Below, one piece after another: positions 13,401-24,274 of a stretch of 64,000 bases of DNA. Made by a program: the position numbers and the translations under genes. The stretch lies in assembly GCF_002999335.1 (NCBI RefSeq), contig NW_020312646.1, positions 151,121-215,120 on the forward strand, written 5' to 3'. This DNA is from Cyclospora cayetanensis (Eukaryota > Apicomplexa > Conoidasida > Eucoccidiorida > Eimeriidae). Under the pieces are notes generated by a model. That model was not told where the DNA came from. It ran no database searches and saw nothing but the letters and a program-made list of their open reading frames with translations. Position 1 is the stretch's first letter; the number at the start of each line of letters is the position of its first letter.

Positions 13401-15418
13401 GGGAGGCCTAAGAGGTTCAGCAGCTCCTGAGCCTCGTGGCTTCCCTTGCCGTCTGTCTTCTCCCCCCCCCCGCTTGGAGACGGTGGATACGCAGAACCTG
13501 CTGTGGACGCCACTGACGCATGCGGATTCTGCGTGGCAAACAGCACGAATCCAGGAGGCGCGTATACGGCAGCGCCTTTGCTGGAAGGCTCCCCTCGATT
13601 GCCATCCCCGCTGCCACAAGAATCGGGATCGTCGGGAGTAGGGAGATACACGCAGCGGCGATGATCCAGCAGAGGATTGAGGCCTTCCAATGTTTGCTGA
13701 GGGGCAAGATTCAACTCATCCAACAAAATCCAGTCGCCGACTCGGAGATGCCGTGTCAACACTCCGTCAGTCCACCTAATACACGCAAATATATCACACA
13801 GAGATCCATGCATGCACACATATACATACATATATGCATACACGTACACATATACATATGCACAGACGCATATACATATACATATACATACACATACACA
13901 TATATACACATATACATATATACACATATACAGATATATACACACATCTATGCATACACATATACATACACATACACATTTACATGTACACACATTCATA
14001 TATACATACACATATACATCATATACACATTTACATACATATACATATACATGTACAGATACATACATAGGGTGACATGCCAATCAAAGACGTCACATGC
14101 CGCAGAGGCACACACCCTCAGTATGGCCTCTCTACCACCCCTGATGGCATGGCATTATATATACATATATATATATATATATACATATGTATGCAACTCC
14201 TACAGCTAGTCGCCCAGACTTTGTATGGGCTCCGCACTTCTATCCCCCATGAGGAATATACCTCTATCGAACGGTAAGGCAGTATCCGAACTGCCAAAGC
14301 TGCTTACACGAATGGTGGTTTTTTCTGCTTGGAAAGCAATGTCGCCTCCCCATTTTTCCTCGTCTGCTCGGCCGCTGCCGCTGCCTCCTCAGGAGGCAAC
14401 TCCTCAAGTGTATCGCCATCTGACGCAGGAACAAAGCTCCCAAGAAGATCTGCGAGTTCGGTATCTTCGCTCAAGTTGATGCGCACAAGCCGCCGACCAC
14501 AGAGACGCGCCAGCAGACTCACAGTGAACGTCTTGCCTGCTCCGGGAGGCCCCTCCAGCAAGACTGCATGCCTTCCCGAGCTGCTACTCGCCCCCGTCGC
14601 TGCTGCTGCTTGCTGCGGCTGCTGAATCAGCAGCAGACATCGCAGCAACCGACCCAGCGACCTCTGGACGGACGGGGAGTCCATCACCTGAGGCAGGTGC
14701 TGCTCGGGATGTACCCCCTGGTGAAGGTAGCTGCAGCACGCCATTTCTGCAGGACCTCTCTTGAATGCAGCAAGACTAAAGGGCCCTAAGCGCATATCCA
14801 AGACTTCCTCTCCCTCGCAGTCGCTGTCGCTGTCGCCTCGCCGTCGCTTCTGGCGAGCAGTGAAGGCGTCAGCTACCCATGCAAAACCGTCCTCTCCGAA
14901 GGCTGCACATGTCTCTCGCCAAGAAGGACTCTTATCTTCGATTTCTCGCTCCTCCTGCCCCTCATGCTGCTCCTGATGCGTCGTAACGCAATGATGCATG
15001 CCCAAATCCCTGTACAAGTGGCATGCCTGCGTTTTCAGGAGCAGCAGGACGGCCATGTGCGGCCTTCTTTCTGGATTTTTCCGCGTCTCTTCCAGCTGCT
15101 CCTGAACCTGCTGACGCACAGCAGAGAGATAATGCTGCCCCATTTTAACTGCATGCCCCTTTGTTGCTCTGCACAAGACTGCCTCCGCCTTCAAATAATC
15201 CTCGGCAAGTGCCTCAAGTTGCTGCTCGGAGAGCCGCAAATCTGCACTCACGCCAAGGCCATCCAACAACAACAAGCAACCACCATGCAGGAAACCCGAC
15301 ACAGCAAATCTTGCTGCTGCTGCTGCTGATAATGATGATGATGATGATGAAAATGATGACGATGTTGATGATAATGATGATAATGATGACGATGTTGATG
15401 ATAATGATAATGATGATA

Positions 15419-15457
<39 letters not shown>

Positions 15458-18400
15458 CCTCCGCAGCGCATGACGGCAGAGCGCTTTGCTGTTGCTGCTG
15501 CTGCGCAACAGCAGCAGCAACGAACCGCTCAATGAAGGAAATCCAGCAAAACGCATCACGAATAGACAGGGGCTGTTTGATATGCTTCCTTGCCCACCGC
15601 AGCGACAGTACGAGCCGCTGCGCTAAGAGGACTAAGGGAAGATCTGGAACGAGCCCTTGCTCCTGATGGTGCTTCAGAAGGAAGCTGAACTCCTGTCGCA
15701 GCTGCATCTGCTGCTCCGTGTCTGACGCTTCCATCCCTCCTGCCGCTGCCGCAGCGTGCGGCAGAGACAGTCCTCGCAGACAGGTGTGCTGCAAGCGCTG
15801 CAGCAGCAGCAAAGCGGCGTCTGGAGCATCAAAGCTGAAGGCAGGCACATAGATCTCCGTGAGACGATTGCGCAAAGCAGGGGAAAGCTCGCGCTTGCCG
15901 AAGTCTCCCCCAGGATTCATTGTCGCAATAAAACGGAAACTCTCTGCAGCCACGACGTCTACTGCACCCGCCTCTGCTGCTGCCGCTGGTGTCTTCCCCC
16001 CCGCAGCAACTGCTGCGGAGGCAGCGGCCTTCCCAGCAGACGGCAGAACGCCGACATCTGGAGTGCAAGCACCCTGCTCCGTCAAAAGAAGGTGACGTCC
16101 ATCCTCGAGAACCGAATTGAGCCGCTCCAACACGGCATCCTGACTCAGCGAAGCCTCGTCCAACAGAAAAAGTGCTCCCTCCCGCATGGCGCGAACAAGA
16201 GGACCGTCTTTCCAGCAGAAAAGACGGCGTGTGCAGTTGCTAGCAGAAAGCCACGCCGCACAAAGATCCCGCAGTTGCTGGGAAAACGCCTGTGTCAGAG
16301 CTGCTGCAGTTTCCCTCGTTGCAACGACGTCTTCGCGCGCAGAAGCAGCAGCAGCACAAGCCGCCTCGAGACGCTGCACCTCTTCTTCTGCATTGGCTAC
16401 AGCAGCTTCTGCTGCTGCTACTACTGACTCTAGCGTGGTCTGCCTTTCCTCAGCCTGCGCGACAGCTGTTGCCTCAGCACCTACAGCACTCACATGGCCC
16501 TCTATGTTGAGTGCTGCTGCAGGGGGGGGGGCAGCACTCATTGTAGAAGCCTCCATCGTTTTGCAGTGGCGCTTATGGGCTGCCTTATCTGTTTCTCCAG
16601 CTGGGGTAGAGTCCGCAACGTCTTTTGGCGTTCTCTTTCTGCCCCCCTTGCGCTGTCGCTTGCGGACTGAAGGCGAAGTCTCAACCTGCTCTTGGCGAGC
16701 CGACTCCCCTGCGCTCCTGTGATGGATGCCTTCTGGCGAACGCATCTCCAATTGCTTTTCCAAAGTGCGGGCATGCTCTAGTTTTGCCTGCAACTCCTGC
16801 AGTCGCTCCTTCGCAGTCGCAAGTTGGCTTACAACCTGCGCCTCCTGCTGCGCACTCTCCTCCCTGGCGACGTCGGCGTCTTTTTGAAACTCTTGAATAG
16901 TTAATTTAGCAGCTTTGCGCAGTGCTTTTGAAAACAGTGTTCGGTCCTCTTCTTCAAGCAGCTGCGGATGTTGGGCTGGACTGCGAATTCGCGAAGCTCT
17001 GAGGCAAATGAGAACGTCTTCTGCAGCTGATTGCAGACGCGTGTGGTGCTGCAGCAGCAGCTCGCACGTGTCATTGCTGCGCTTCTCGAGTCTTTGCGCA
17101 TCAATTTTCTTTCCGCCGGCTCCCGCAGACAGCTGCTGCCTCCAGTCCGCTAGCAAGGCGTCCGGAGAAGGCGTATTTTCCAGAAATTGCAACAGGCACC
17201 CTTGCAGAGCGGCAGCGTGCTGCTGCTGCTGCTGCAGCTCTCCTTGATGCACAGGATGCATGCACCCAAGCAGCTCCGACGCCTCCATCTGGAGGTGGCA
17301 GTTGTATGCATACATCCCACAAGGAGAAAGACGCTGCAACAGCAACTGCTCGAGCTCCATGCCAGGCTTTTCTGGAGGCGACTGCTCCTGCTGCGGCTGC
17401 AGCGTCCACGCAATCAGCTCGCATACAGCCGTTTTACCGGCACCAGTATCCCCCACCAGCAGGAGATTCTCGGAGGCTGCCAAGGCGCGCAGTGTGAGCG
17501 ACAAAAGCCGGAGAGACGCAGAGTTAAAGGAGAAGGGCAGAAATGCTGGTAGCTCAGGAGCAGCAGCTGCTGCTGCCTTCGCTGCCGCAGCGGCTGTAAG
17601 CGCGCGTGTCTCCGCTTCTTTTCGCATCTCGAAGGGGCCATTCTGCAGGCTTGCTGCCTGAGCAGCTGCCGCTGCAGCAGCTGCAGCAGCTGCAGCAGCG
17701 GCCTGCTGCAGCTGCATACACCGTTCCAATTTGGCCTCCAATAGCCGGCGAAACGCTGCTACGTAGGGATCAGCTGCGTAGTCAACTGCGAGCTTCTTTG
17801 GCTTGGCAGCTGTAGATTTAAGACAGTGTTTCTCCAGAGACTCCCTCACAATAGCCCTTTCCTCCTCATTACGAAGCCTCTCCGCGACAAGCATCCATCC
17901 CTCTAATGCAACTTCCTCTAATGACGTAGGCGAGAACTCCCGAACCTGCTGCTGCTGCTGCTGCTGCTGGAGGAAGTGCTGAAAGGGGGAGTTCCCCACG
18001 CGTCTTCCCCATCGGATGAGATCTCGGATGGTCATAAAGCCGTGCGATCCAAAGAATACCTGCATGCATGCGCATACAGTAGACAGAGGCGGGGATGGCA
18101 GCGAACAGCTGTACAGACGGCACACTCCGCAAGCTCTTTCCGAGAAGCGCAATCGAATTTGGTCATGAGGTTCACAAGCCTCTCTTCACGCCCTCCCCCT
18201 CCAAAAGAACCTTGCGACTCTCAAAATCGCCATATAAACACAAATGTCTGCCCCCACGCAGATTCCCCCTGAACGGTAACACCGAACCATTGGAATACTT
18301 GGAGTGCAGCCCTATCTGGGTGTGCAGTGCAATGCGCCTTCTTCCCCCAGGTGCCAGGCTGCTGCTAAGCCGCGTCGCAGCCCGGATTTCCACCTCCCGC

Positions 18401-21400
18401 TCGTCGAAGGCAGGCAACAGGTTCGCCCGTGCGGTGTACAGACACCGGAAAGCGGAGACACGGCAAAGCTTACCGAGCTGTTAGACCGTCGCCGTTGCAG
18501 ATCCTTGTACACATTCAACATTGGCTCCGCGCGGGATGCCGGCAGCTTGCAGCGGCTCATGAGGATCAGCCGTAAATCCTGAATGTCAAGCTCTTCGAGT
18601 TGCAACTGTAGAAATCTGTTGGCCAAAGCCTTGCTGAGAGCCTTTCTGCCCCCATACACTCCAAGACCCGCAGGATTTTGCGTGCCAAAGAGCTGAAAGT
18701 CGGGGTGTGCCTTGATAACGGAGCCGGTTGGAGGCAGCAGCAGTTCTCTGTTGCTGTCCAGTAGCCGGTTCAGAGCTGCATCGTCATAAAAAGGCAGACG
18801 GACGCAGCAAGAGCACCACCAAAAAAGCCGGGTAAAACGCATGGCTACCCTCCCGCTCCGCTTCCTCCATTCCCCCCACACTAGAAGAAACGCGGTCTTC
18901 ATGATCCCCTGCCAACAGCCGCCAACTCCCCCTACGGCGAGGTACACACGCGATCCTGTCCGATGCGCAGCGGGGGGGCAAAGCGAAACATCGGCGAAGA
19001 ATTAGACGCTGCTTCTGCGCCTCCGTGCCGCGAACTCACCCTCAAGAACTTCGGAAGGCGCAAGATTAAGCTCGTCGATCAACACCCACCAGCCGTGACG
19101 GACGGCGAGCGCGAGGGGCCCCTCAGTGAAGACCAGCTGCCCACTCGCATTCGGCGCGTAGGAACCGACATACTCCTGGATATCCGTGTGCTCGTGGTTG
19201 TTGATGCGCACACACTTGTGCCCCGTAGCAGCCGCAAGGAAAGACACCAGGGAAGTCTTCCCGCAAGACGTTGGGCCTTCAAGCAACAACGCACACCTGC
19301 TGCCGCTCAGCAGCCGCACCACCCGCCGTAGATACACCGCAGCCCTAGGCGTTGCCACGAAGCTTCGCTTCAGAGCGGACACGTCGATGGATTCAGGCCC
19401 TGCACGCAATCGTAACCTCGTCATTTCGGAGCACCCCGAATTCAAAACAACCCCAAAGGCGACCGCTCTCCGCTTCTCTGCATAGCTGTGCAGAAAGCAG
19501 TCAGTTTCGTGCTTCGGCTACGCTTCTCAAGCAGCTACAGGAAGATCCCTTGAATCCCCTATGGGGCATCGCACCTCTGCGAATGAGGAATCCCTCCAGT
19601 GACACGTACGGCTGCTCTCCCGATATCGGAGGCAACAGCTGCAACTGAACCTCCGAAGAGGCCACTACAGCCCCCTTGCCTTTGACAGGCATCCCTGAAG
19701 CGCCAGCACTGCGGTCAGCTCCTGACGCCGCAGCTCCTAGCTGCCCAGGCACACGGAACGCCTTTGCTAGTACAGCCTCCACAGTAGCCGCACTGGTGGG
19801 ATTTAAAGAAGAACCAAAGAGGGCGGAGAAACCCTCTCTCAGCGCTAGGCGCAGCTGCAGCGGCCGAACTCGACGCTGCGCTACCGCCTCCGCATGCATG
19901 AGAGCTCGCGAGAGAGTCCTTAGGGAGTAACAGGGGGTCTTGTTGTTGCCGCCTAGGAGCTGGCCGGCCTCCGCAAGACAGCGAAGGTGGAGGTACACCT
20001 CAGCCACAAGCCGGGAAGGCGGATCCGCACTCAAAGAACGCAGATGGGCATCCGCAATCACGGTTATGTCCTCCAACCCGTCTGTTTCGTCAACATACAA
20101 CTCGGTGAACCGCTGACGCACCTCAGGAGGCAGTTCACGTTTTCCTACTGCGCCGGCACCGTCCTGCGCCGACTGCCTACCTGCAGACTGCTGCTGCTTC
20201 CGTTTGCCGTTTTCGTCATGACCAACGGTGGCCGTGGGTAGAAGTTGTTCATCCTCCTCGAAAGACAGCTTGCGTTCCGACAATCGCAGAGGCGGGGGCA
20301 AGGTTGGGGGGTTCATGCACGCGAATACACGGAAATCGGGGTGTCTGTACACCTGGCGTGGTTTGCCTCCTTCCAGCACCAAGAGGGGTTGATCCGGATC
20401 ATCGAGCAGTCCTAAAAGCCGCTGCAAGATGTCTGGAGGCGCCAGATTGATCTCATCGAGAAGCAGCCACTTGCCGGTCCGCACAGCCTCCACAAGGGGC
20501 CCCTCTGTGAACGCAAAGTGCAGCTGGCACCGTGGGCGCCGCCGGGGGGCCCCCTTAGCAGCAGCAGGAGAGGCTTGGGTGCATGCAGCGGACTGAGCTC
20601 CTCCGACTGGCATTAAGAAGTCACGCAAGCCACAGGCCTCCACTAGGGAGTCGAAGTTGCGCGGATCAGAGGCACTGCAGTCTCCGAAGGCTGGATCTTC
20701 TAGGAGAGCTGACAAGGAGCCTTGTAAATCCCTACAGCGAGCAAGGAGCTCCCCGGATGTTACGTGTTTCTTTTGTTGTTTCTCCGATGGTCGCACCGCG
20801 GGCAGTAAATCGCCTCGCTTCCGCAGGAGGTGCAGAAGCGCATTGTTTGCAGCCCATGCAAGCTTCAAAAGTGCCATGTAGGATTCACGCTGCAGGAGCC
20901 GAGACCCCTTCTGTGACACTAGGGCAATCATCTTTTGGGCGCTTTCTATGAGATTGTCTGTACTTTTCTTCCTTCGGCTGTCTCCCTTCGAGCCGTCGCC
21001 AGTGCTTTCCCCATCTTCTGCCGAGTGCGGCAACTCCGTAATGCCCAGCATCTCCTCAGCAACTCGAAGCAGCTGCCCCCATAGAGTGGCTGCCTCGTGG
21101 GGTGGATGTCTCGGCACCCACCGTCCAATGAGATCCTCGCTCTCGCTCTGTTGGTGCAAATTTACGACGGTCAACTCTACGCCAACACGAGCAGCAATAA
21201 ACGAAACTATGAAGGTTTTGCCTGCCCCTGTGTCACCCACAAACAAGAGAGGCTCCCCGCACTGCAATGCGCCTCCGGCCTGCTGCAAGAGGCGTAGCTG
21301 CTGACCTGTCAGCCACTCCGTTCCAGCCAGCTTAGGATCGCTTTCTCCGACACTATTAGAAGGCGAGTCTGCTGCCGCTGTGGCTGCCGGCAGCAGCGCG

Positions 21401-23186
21401 TCGCCGTCTCCCCCCAGAGGCAGAAAGTCTTCGTCGGTACCCCCAGAGGGAACAGCACCCCGCTCCACAGAGCTGCACTTGGGAAGAGTGTAGGGTCCGA
21501 CGTGGAGTGCCGTGTCTAAGCTCCTGATTACTGGCCTCTGACTGAATAGCAGAACCTCAACTTGATCATCCTGTATGCCCCATTCTGCGGCAAAGGCGAC
21601 CGCTGCACGGAACCGAAGCTGCACGTCATTTAGATGTGCCAGCAACACCGTGATCCCTTCTTCAACAATGCGAAGCTTCAAGCTTTCCGTCAGAAAGCCG
21701 CCAAAGATACTCTTGCGGGGGCAGCCGTTCGCACTGCTATCCAGCCTTTCCAGTCTCCGACAGAGTTTCAAAAAGTCTCTAAGCTGCGGCAGCCGCATGG
21801 CTCTGGGTGGAGGCTTCCCTGCCCGAACTACGCCGCTTGTCGCCACTGCAACAGCGGCCTCAAAAGCCTTATGCAGCCGTGTGGCAACCCCCTGAATGGA
21901 GGGGAAGGCGTGGGAGACTATATGCAGAACATCCGCAGCAGAGGGAGCCGGCACGTGCAACACCATCCATGATTCGAGAAGCGGGGGCAGTGGAGGTGGC
22001 GGCTGTGTTATGGCCACATCCAGATCAGCTTCCGTCACTTGTCTCGACGCTTCTTTGCGCCTATCAGATGATTCACTTTGCTCTGCGGCTGTTGGCTCCA
22101 GTGCAAAGCGTGGCGTGAGGCCGTTTCGCCCATGCAACTGACGAGGGCACGATGCAAGTGTAGCAAACAAGGCAAAATCCGGATGGGCGCGAATCTTCCG
22201 CTGCTGCTCCTGTATGGTCAAGAATCGAGTGGCTGCCAAGCCATGCAGAAGCGCATGCACGTCGTGAGTCAGCTGCTGCAACTGCTCGATGACAACCCAA
22301 CGGCCCTCCCGCACACAGCGGGCTAAGATGCCTTCCTGCCACTCAAACTCACCAGCGCGGCGGCCACAAATCCACGAACCTGAAGAGGCAAAAACAACAA
22401 CAAATAGCTGCAATCATTCGAAGCCATGGCGCTAAATGGTCTGGCAAAAAAAGAATTTCGTAACACGAGCGACTGCAGACAGAAGCATCCCTGAAGCTTC
22501 CCTACTAGCATCTGAAATAAGTAAGCACTCGCCTAAACATCGCTAGGAAAATTGGTAGCAGGGCCTCTTTTGGTGATCCTACAGGGTGTCTGCTAACCGT
22601 GTGCAGGAATTCAAGTTTGAATAGCTCCCCCGCCCTCTAGTTGCAAATGCCAACTTCGCGCAAGAAGCAGGAGCCGCAGGCGCACAAAACACGAAAGTGC
22701 GCCCTATCCAGCTGTCTTACCAACAAGATCTTTGGCTTCGGTCTGTTGGTCAAGAAAGAGACAGACTGGGGGTTGCCGCATGCCGACTGCCAATGAAAGC
22801 CAGCGAACATACGAGCTTTTCCCGCTACCTGAGGGCCCATGCAGCAGTACTGGAGGCCTCACACCCCACCGGCGGGAGTTGTATGCCCAGCGCAGCTTCT
22901 GCAGTATACGGCACGCCAGCGGAGTAGCCACCAATGGAGGCAATGATGGACTTGCACTCCCCACACTCGCTCTGACAGCTCTCTCCCAAAGAGCCGCCTC
23001 CTCGCTCATGACCGAATCGAAGCCCACGGCTTCCTCAGGCTTGGGTGCCTGAAAGTTCATTGGAGTAGCAAGTGCATCTAAGGGGGGAAATCTTGCTGCT
23101 GTCGCGGCTGTGGCCGATTCTGTGAACTTGGATTTTCGCCGGGAGTGGCGAGAGCCTTGCTGGGGCCTACGGCTCATTGGTTCCAT
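1..23186 (-). CDS. MDN1: Midasin (MDN1/Rea1), giant six-AAA+ ribosome-assembly ATPase; 3' end cut by window edge
   Basis: Dynein-like AAA+ ATPase that strips assembly factors from pre-60S particles in nucleolus and nucleoplasm. Exons resolved: 22721-23186 (ATG 23184-23186), about 19.5 kb-22379, 19040-about 19470, 18474-18775, 14308-18059, 12944-13775, 11752-12418, 5354-11463, 4729-about 5285, about 3320-4561, about 1431-3097, then about 1320 to beyond base 1. Walker A motifs in order: GPSGSGKS (AAA1), GDTGAGKT (AAA2), GPTSCGKT (AAA3), GDTGAGKT (AAA4), GPPGAGKT (AAA5), GERGGGKT (AAA6, split by an intron). Walker B plus sensor stretches follow each, e.g. LLLDEIN, VLIDELN, ILLDELN, and the 'LAP..VLE.LN.LLD' signature. 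From about 9.9 kb leftward lies the long linker. Exons sum to about 20 kb (about 6,700 residues) without the D/E-rich and MIDAS parts, larger than the roughly 5,600-residue human protein. Poly-Gln, -Ala and -Ser tracts account for much of the excess. Confidence 0.93.
1350..1423. repeat. (CA)n microsatellite in a midasin intron
   Basis: About 74 bp of nearly pure CA, interrupted near the right end by AAAC and GAAC units. On the minus strand it lies within the midasin intron between the exon ending near 1431 and the exon starting near 1320. The TG-rich strand is the intron sense strand and begins almost at the splice donor. Confidence 0.85.
3113..3290. repeat. ACAT/ACAC-rich microsatellite in a midasin intron
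   Basis: Imperfect array of CATA, CACA and ATAAACATACA units filling the intron between the midasin exons that end near 3320 and start near 3097. It opens long spurious frames rich in Tyr-Val-Cys-Met on the minus strand, which should not be taken as protein. Confidence 0.8.
4180..4203. repeat. MDN1: (CTG)n tract encoding poly-Gln in midasin linker exon
   Basis: Seven perfect CTG units on the plus strand read as CAG/Gln in the minus-strand midasin frame. This is one of dozens of short CAG-type runs in the midasin exons between 1 and 18 kb, read as Gln, Ala or Ser depending on frame. Confidence 0.8.
11647..11727. repeat. 17-bp minisatellite in midasin intron 7
   Basis: About four head-to-tail copies of a C-rich 17-mer (unit CCATCCACCTCCCCTCC). 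It sits in the intron (11464-11751) that interrupts the AAA6 Walker A loop. On the transcribed strand the tract is G-rich, with runs of four to five G. Confidence 0.8.
12430..12690. repeat. ACAT/ACAC microsatellite in midasin intron 6
   Basis: Compound CACA/CATA repeat filling about half of the intron 12419-12943. It starts a few bases from the acceptor side of the exon beginning at 12418. Both strands show long open frames (Thr-His-Tyr-Ile or Cys-Met-Val-Tyr) that are repeat artefacts. Confidence 0.8.
13790..14200. repeat. CATA/TATA microsatellite in midasin intron 5
   Basis: CATA/CACATATA repeats at 13790-14070 and an AT run near 14155-14190, within the 532-nt intron 13776-14307. The flanking exons join in frame between a GTAAGC donor just below 14308 and a TATTAG acceptor just above 13775, restoring Phe-Val-Trp-Thr-Asp-Gly of AAA5. 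Confidence 0.8.
15327..15456. repeat. MDN1: (GAT)n trinucleotide tract encoding poly-Ser in midasin AAA4
   Basis: About 130 bp of GAT/AAT/GTT units on the plus strand. In the minus-strand coding frame of the 14308-18059 exon it reads TCA/TCT Ser with a few Leu, Thr and Phe, giving a Ser block of about 45 residues just after a poly-Gln stretch. The other two frames would give poly-Ile and poly-His. It lies downstream of the AAA4 sensor region and before the AAA5 Walker A. Confidence 0.85.
22380..22720 (-). other. MDN1: Midasin intron 1
   Basis: Gap of 341 nt between exon 1 (22721-23186) and exon 2 (from 22379). The donor is GTAAGA, read on the minus strand at 22720-22715, and the acceptor is CTTCAG at 22385-22380. 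The phase-1 join restores Asp-Leu-Val-Gly-Ser, the expected motif between Walker A and the next strand of AAA1. No other gene is seen in it. Confidence 0.8.
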
Positions 23187-23315
23187 AGTTGACGGCGCTT
23201 CTGTTGGTTTGCTGGAAGATAACGCTCAAGTAGGGTGTGCCTCTATGAGCTTGGCAAGAAGCTGCCGGGCTCTTGGTTCGTGATGCGATATTGGGCAGCA
23301 ACGTTTGCTGTGGTG

Positions 23316-23695
23316 TCAAAGAAAAGCAAACTGCTGGCGTAACTTTGTGTCAAAGGATCTAACGTAGCATTCAGAAAGGACTGCTAGCACTAAATTTTCC
23401 GTGCCCTCCAATGAGAGAACCCCCGAAGTAAACTTCACGGAGGACGAAGCTTGATCATTTAGTCCCCAAGCTGAGAAACTCGGCAGTCTCTTACAAATCA
23501 CCTGTTTAGCTGCATTCTTTCCGGGTGAAAGGACGCTTGTAGAGTCTGCGGAACTGCTGCCACGGAGCCTTCCAGTCAAGGACCACTGTGGGCCAAGTAG
23601 AAATCCGCTGATATTGTTCCCTCGTTCAGCGGTAGATAGGTCCCCATCCAGAGTTCCTGCCCACAATAAGGGCTTAATCCACCTAAAACAAGCAG
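23316..23695 (-). CDS. Candidate terminal exon of an unidentified gene
   Basis: Open frame of about 120 codons to a stop at 23316, preceded by a good acceptor (TGTTTTAG just above 23690 on the minus strand). It has no ATG near its 5' end, so it would be a 3' exon rather than a complete gene. Composition is ordinary (Ser, Leu, Gly, Lys rich) and lacks homopolymers. It lies just upstream of the midasin start on the same strand and is separated from it by a stop. I do not recognise it and no upstream exon could be fixed. Confidence 0.3.
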
Positions 23696-24220
23696 AAAAT
23701 CGGGAAGAAGCTACTTTTTGGGTAGTTGGGGCTCATGGCTCGGTTAACGGGTGGGACTGAGCTTGTGGGGAAGGATCGGGGCCGAAATTTTCACTCCGTT
23801 TTCTACCTATCTCTTGTGATTCATAATGTCAACTTGGAGCCTCGTGGCTAGTATTTTTGCCTCCTCTGATTAGTAACAGAAGAGAGACGCGTATATGCAT
23901 ATTTGCATGGAGTAGCACAGTACTGGCAAACTATGCGCATAGTACAGGAACTTTCGGCGGCGCCAGAGAGGCAGTAAAACTGCATCTCAGTCATGAGTTC
24001 CTAGCGGAAGCAACGCTTTCGGAAAAAAGTCTGCCTTGCAAGGCAAACAAGCATATACTACATTCGGTAGCGTGACAGAATGCAGGACTGGTCTGCCTGC
24101 AGAAGACTACCAACCACTGTACAGCGTTTTATAAGTACAAACCACGCACATAAAAACCAATTCTAAATACTGGTTTTTCAATCGCCCAACTAGGGTTACA
24201 TACTGCGGTGTTTAGTTCAG
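23696..24220. other. Intergenic, no gene seen
   Basis: About 525 bp of near-neutral composition without triplet repeats or convincing exons. It would hold the promoter of the plus-strand micro-exon gene and any upstream exon of the minus-strand candidate at 23316-23695. Confidence 0.5.
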
Positions 24221-24274
24221 GTGTACGCACGCACCCAGCGTAGTGCGCTGCAACTTGGCAGCACGCGACGATGC

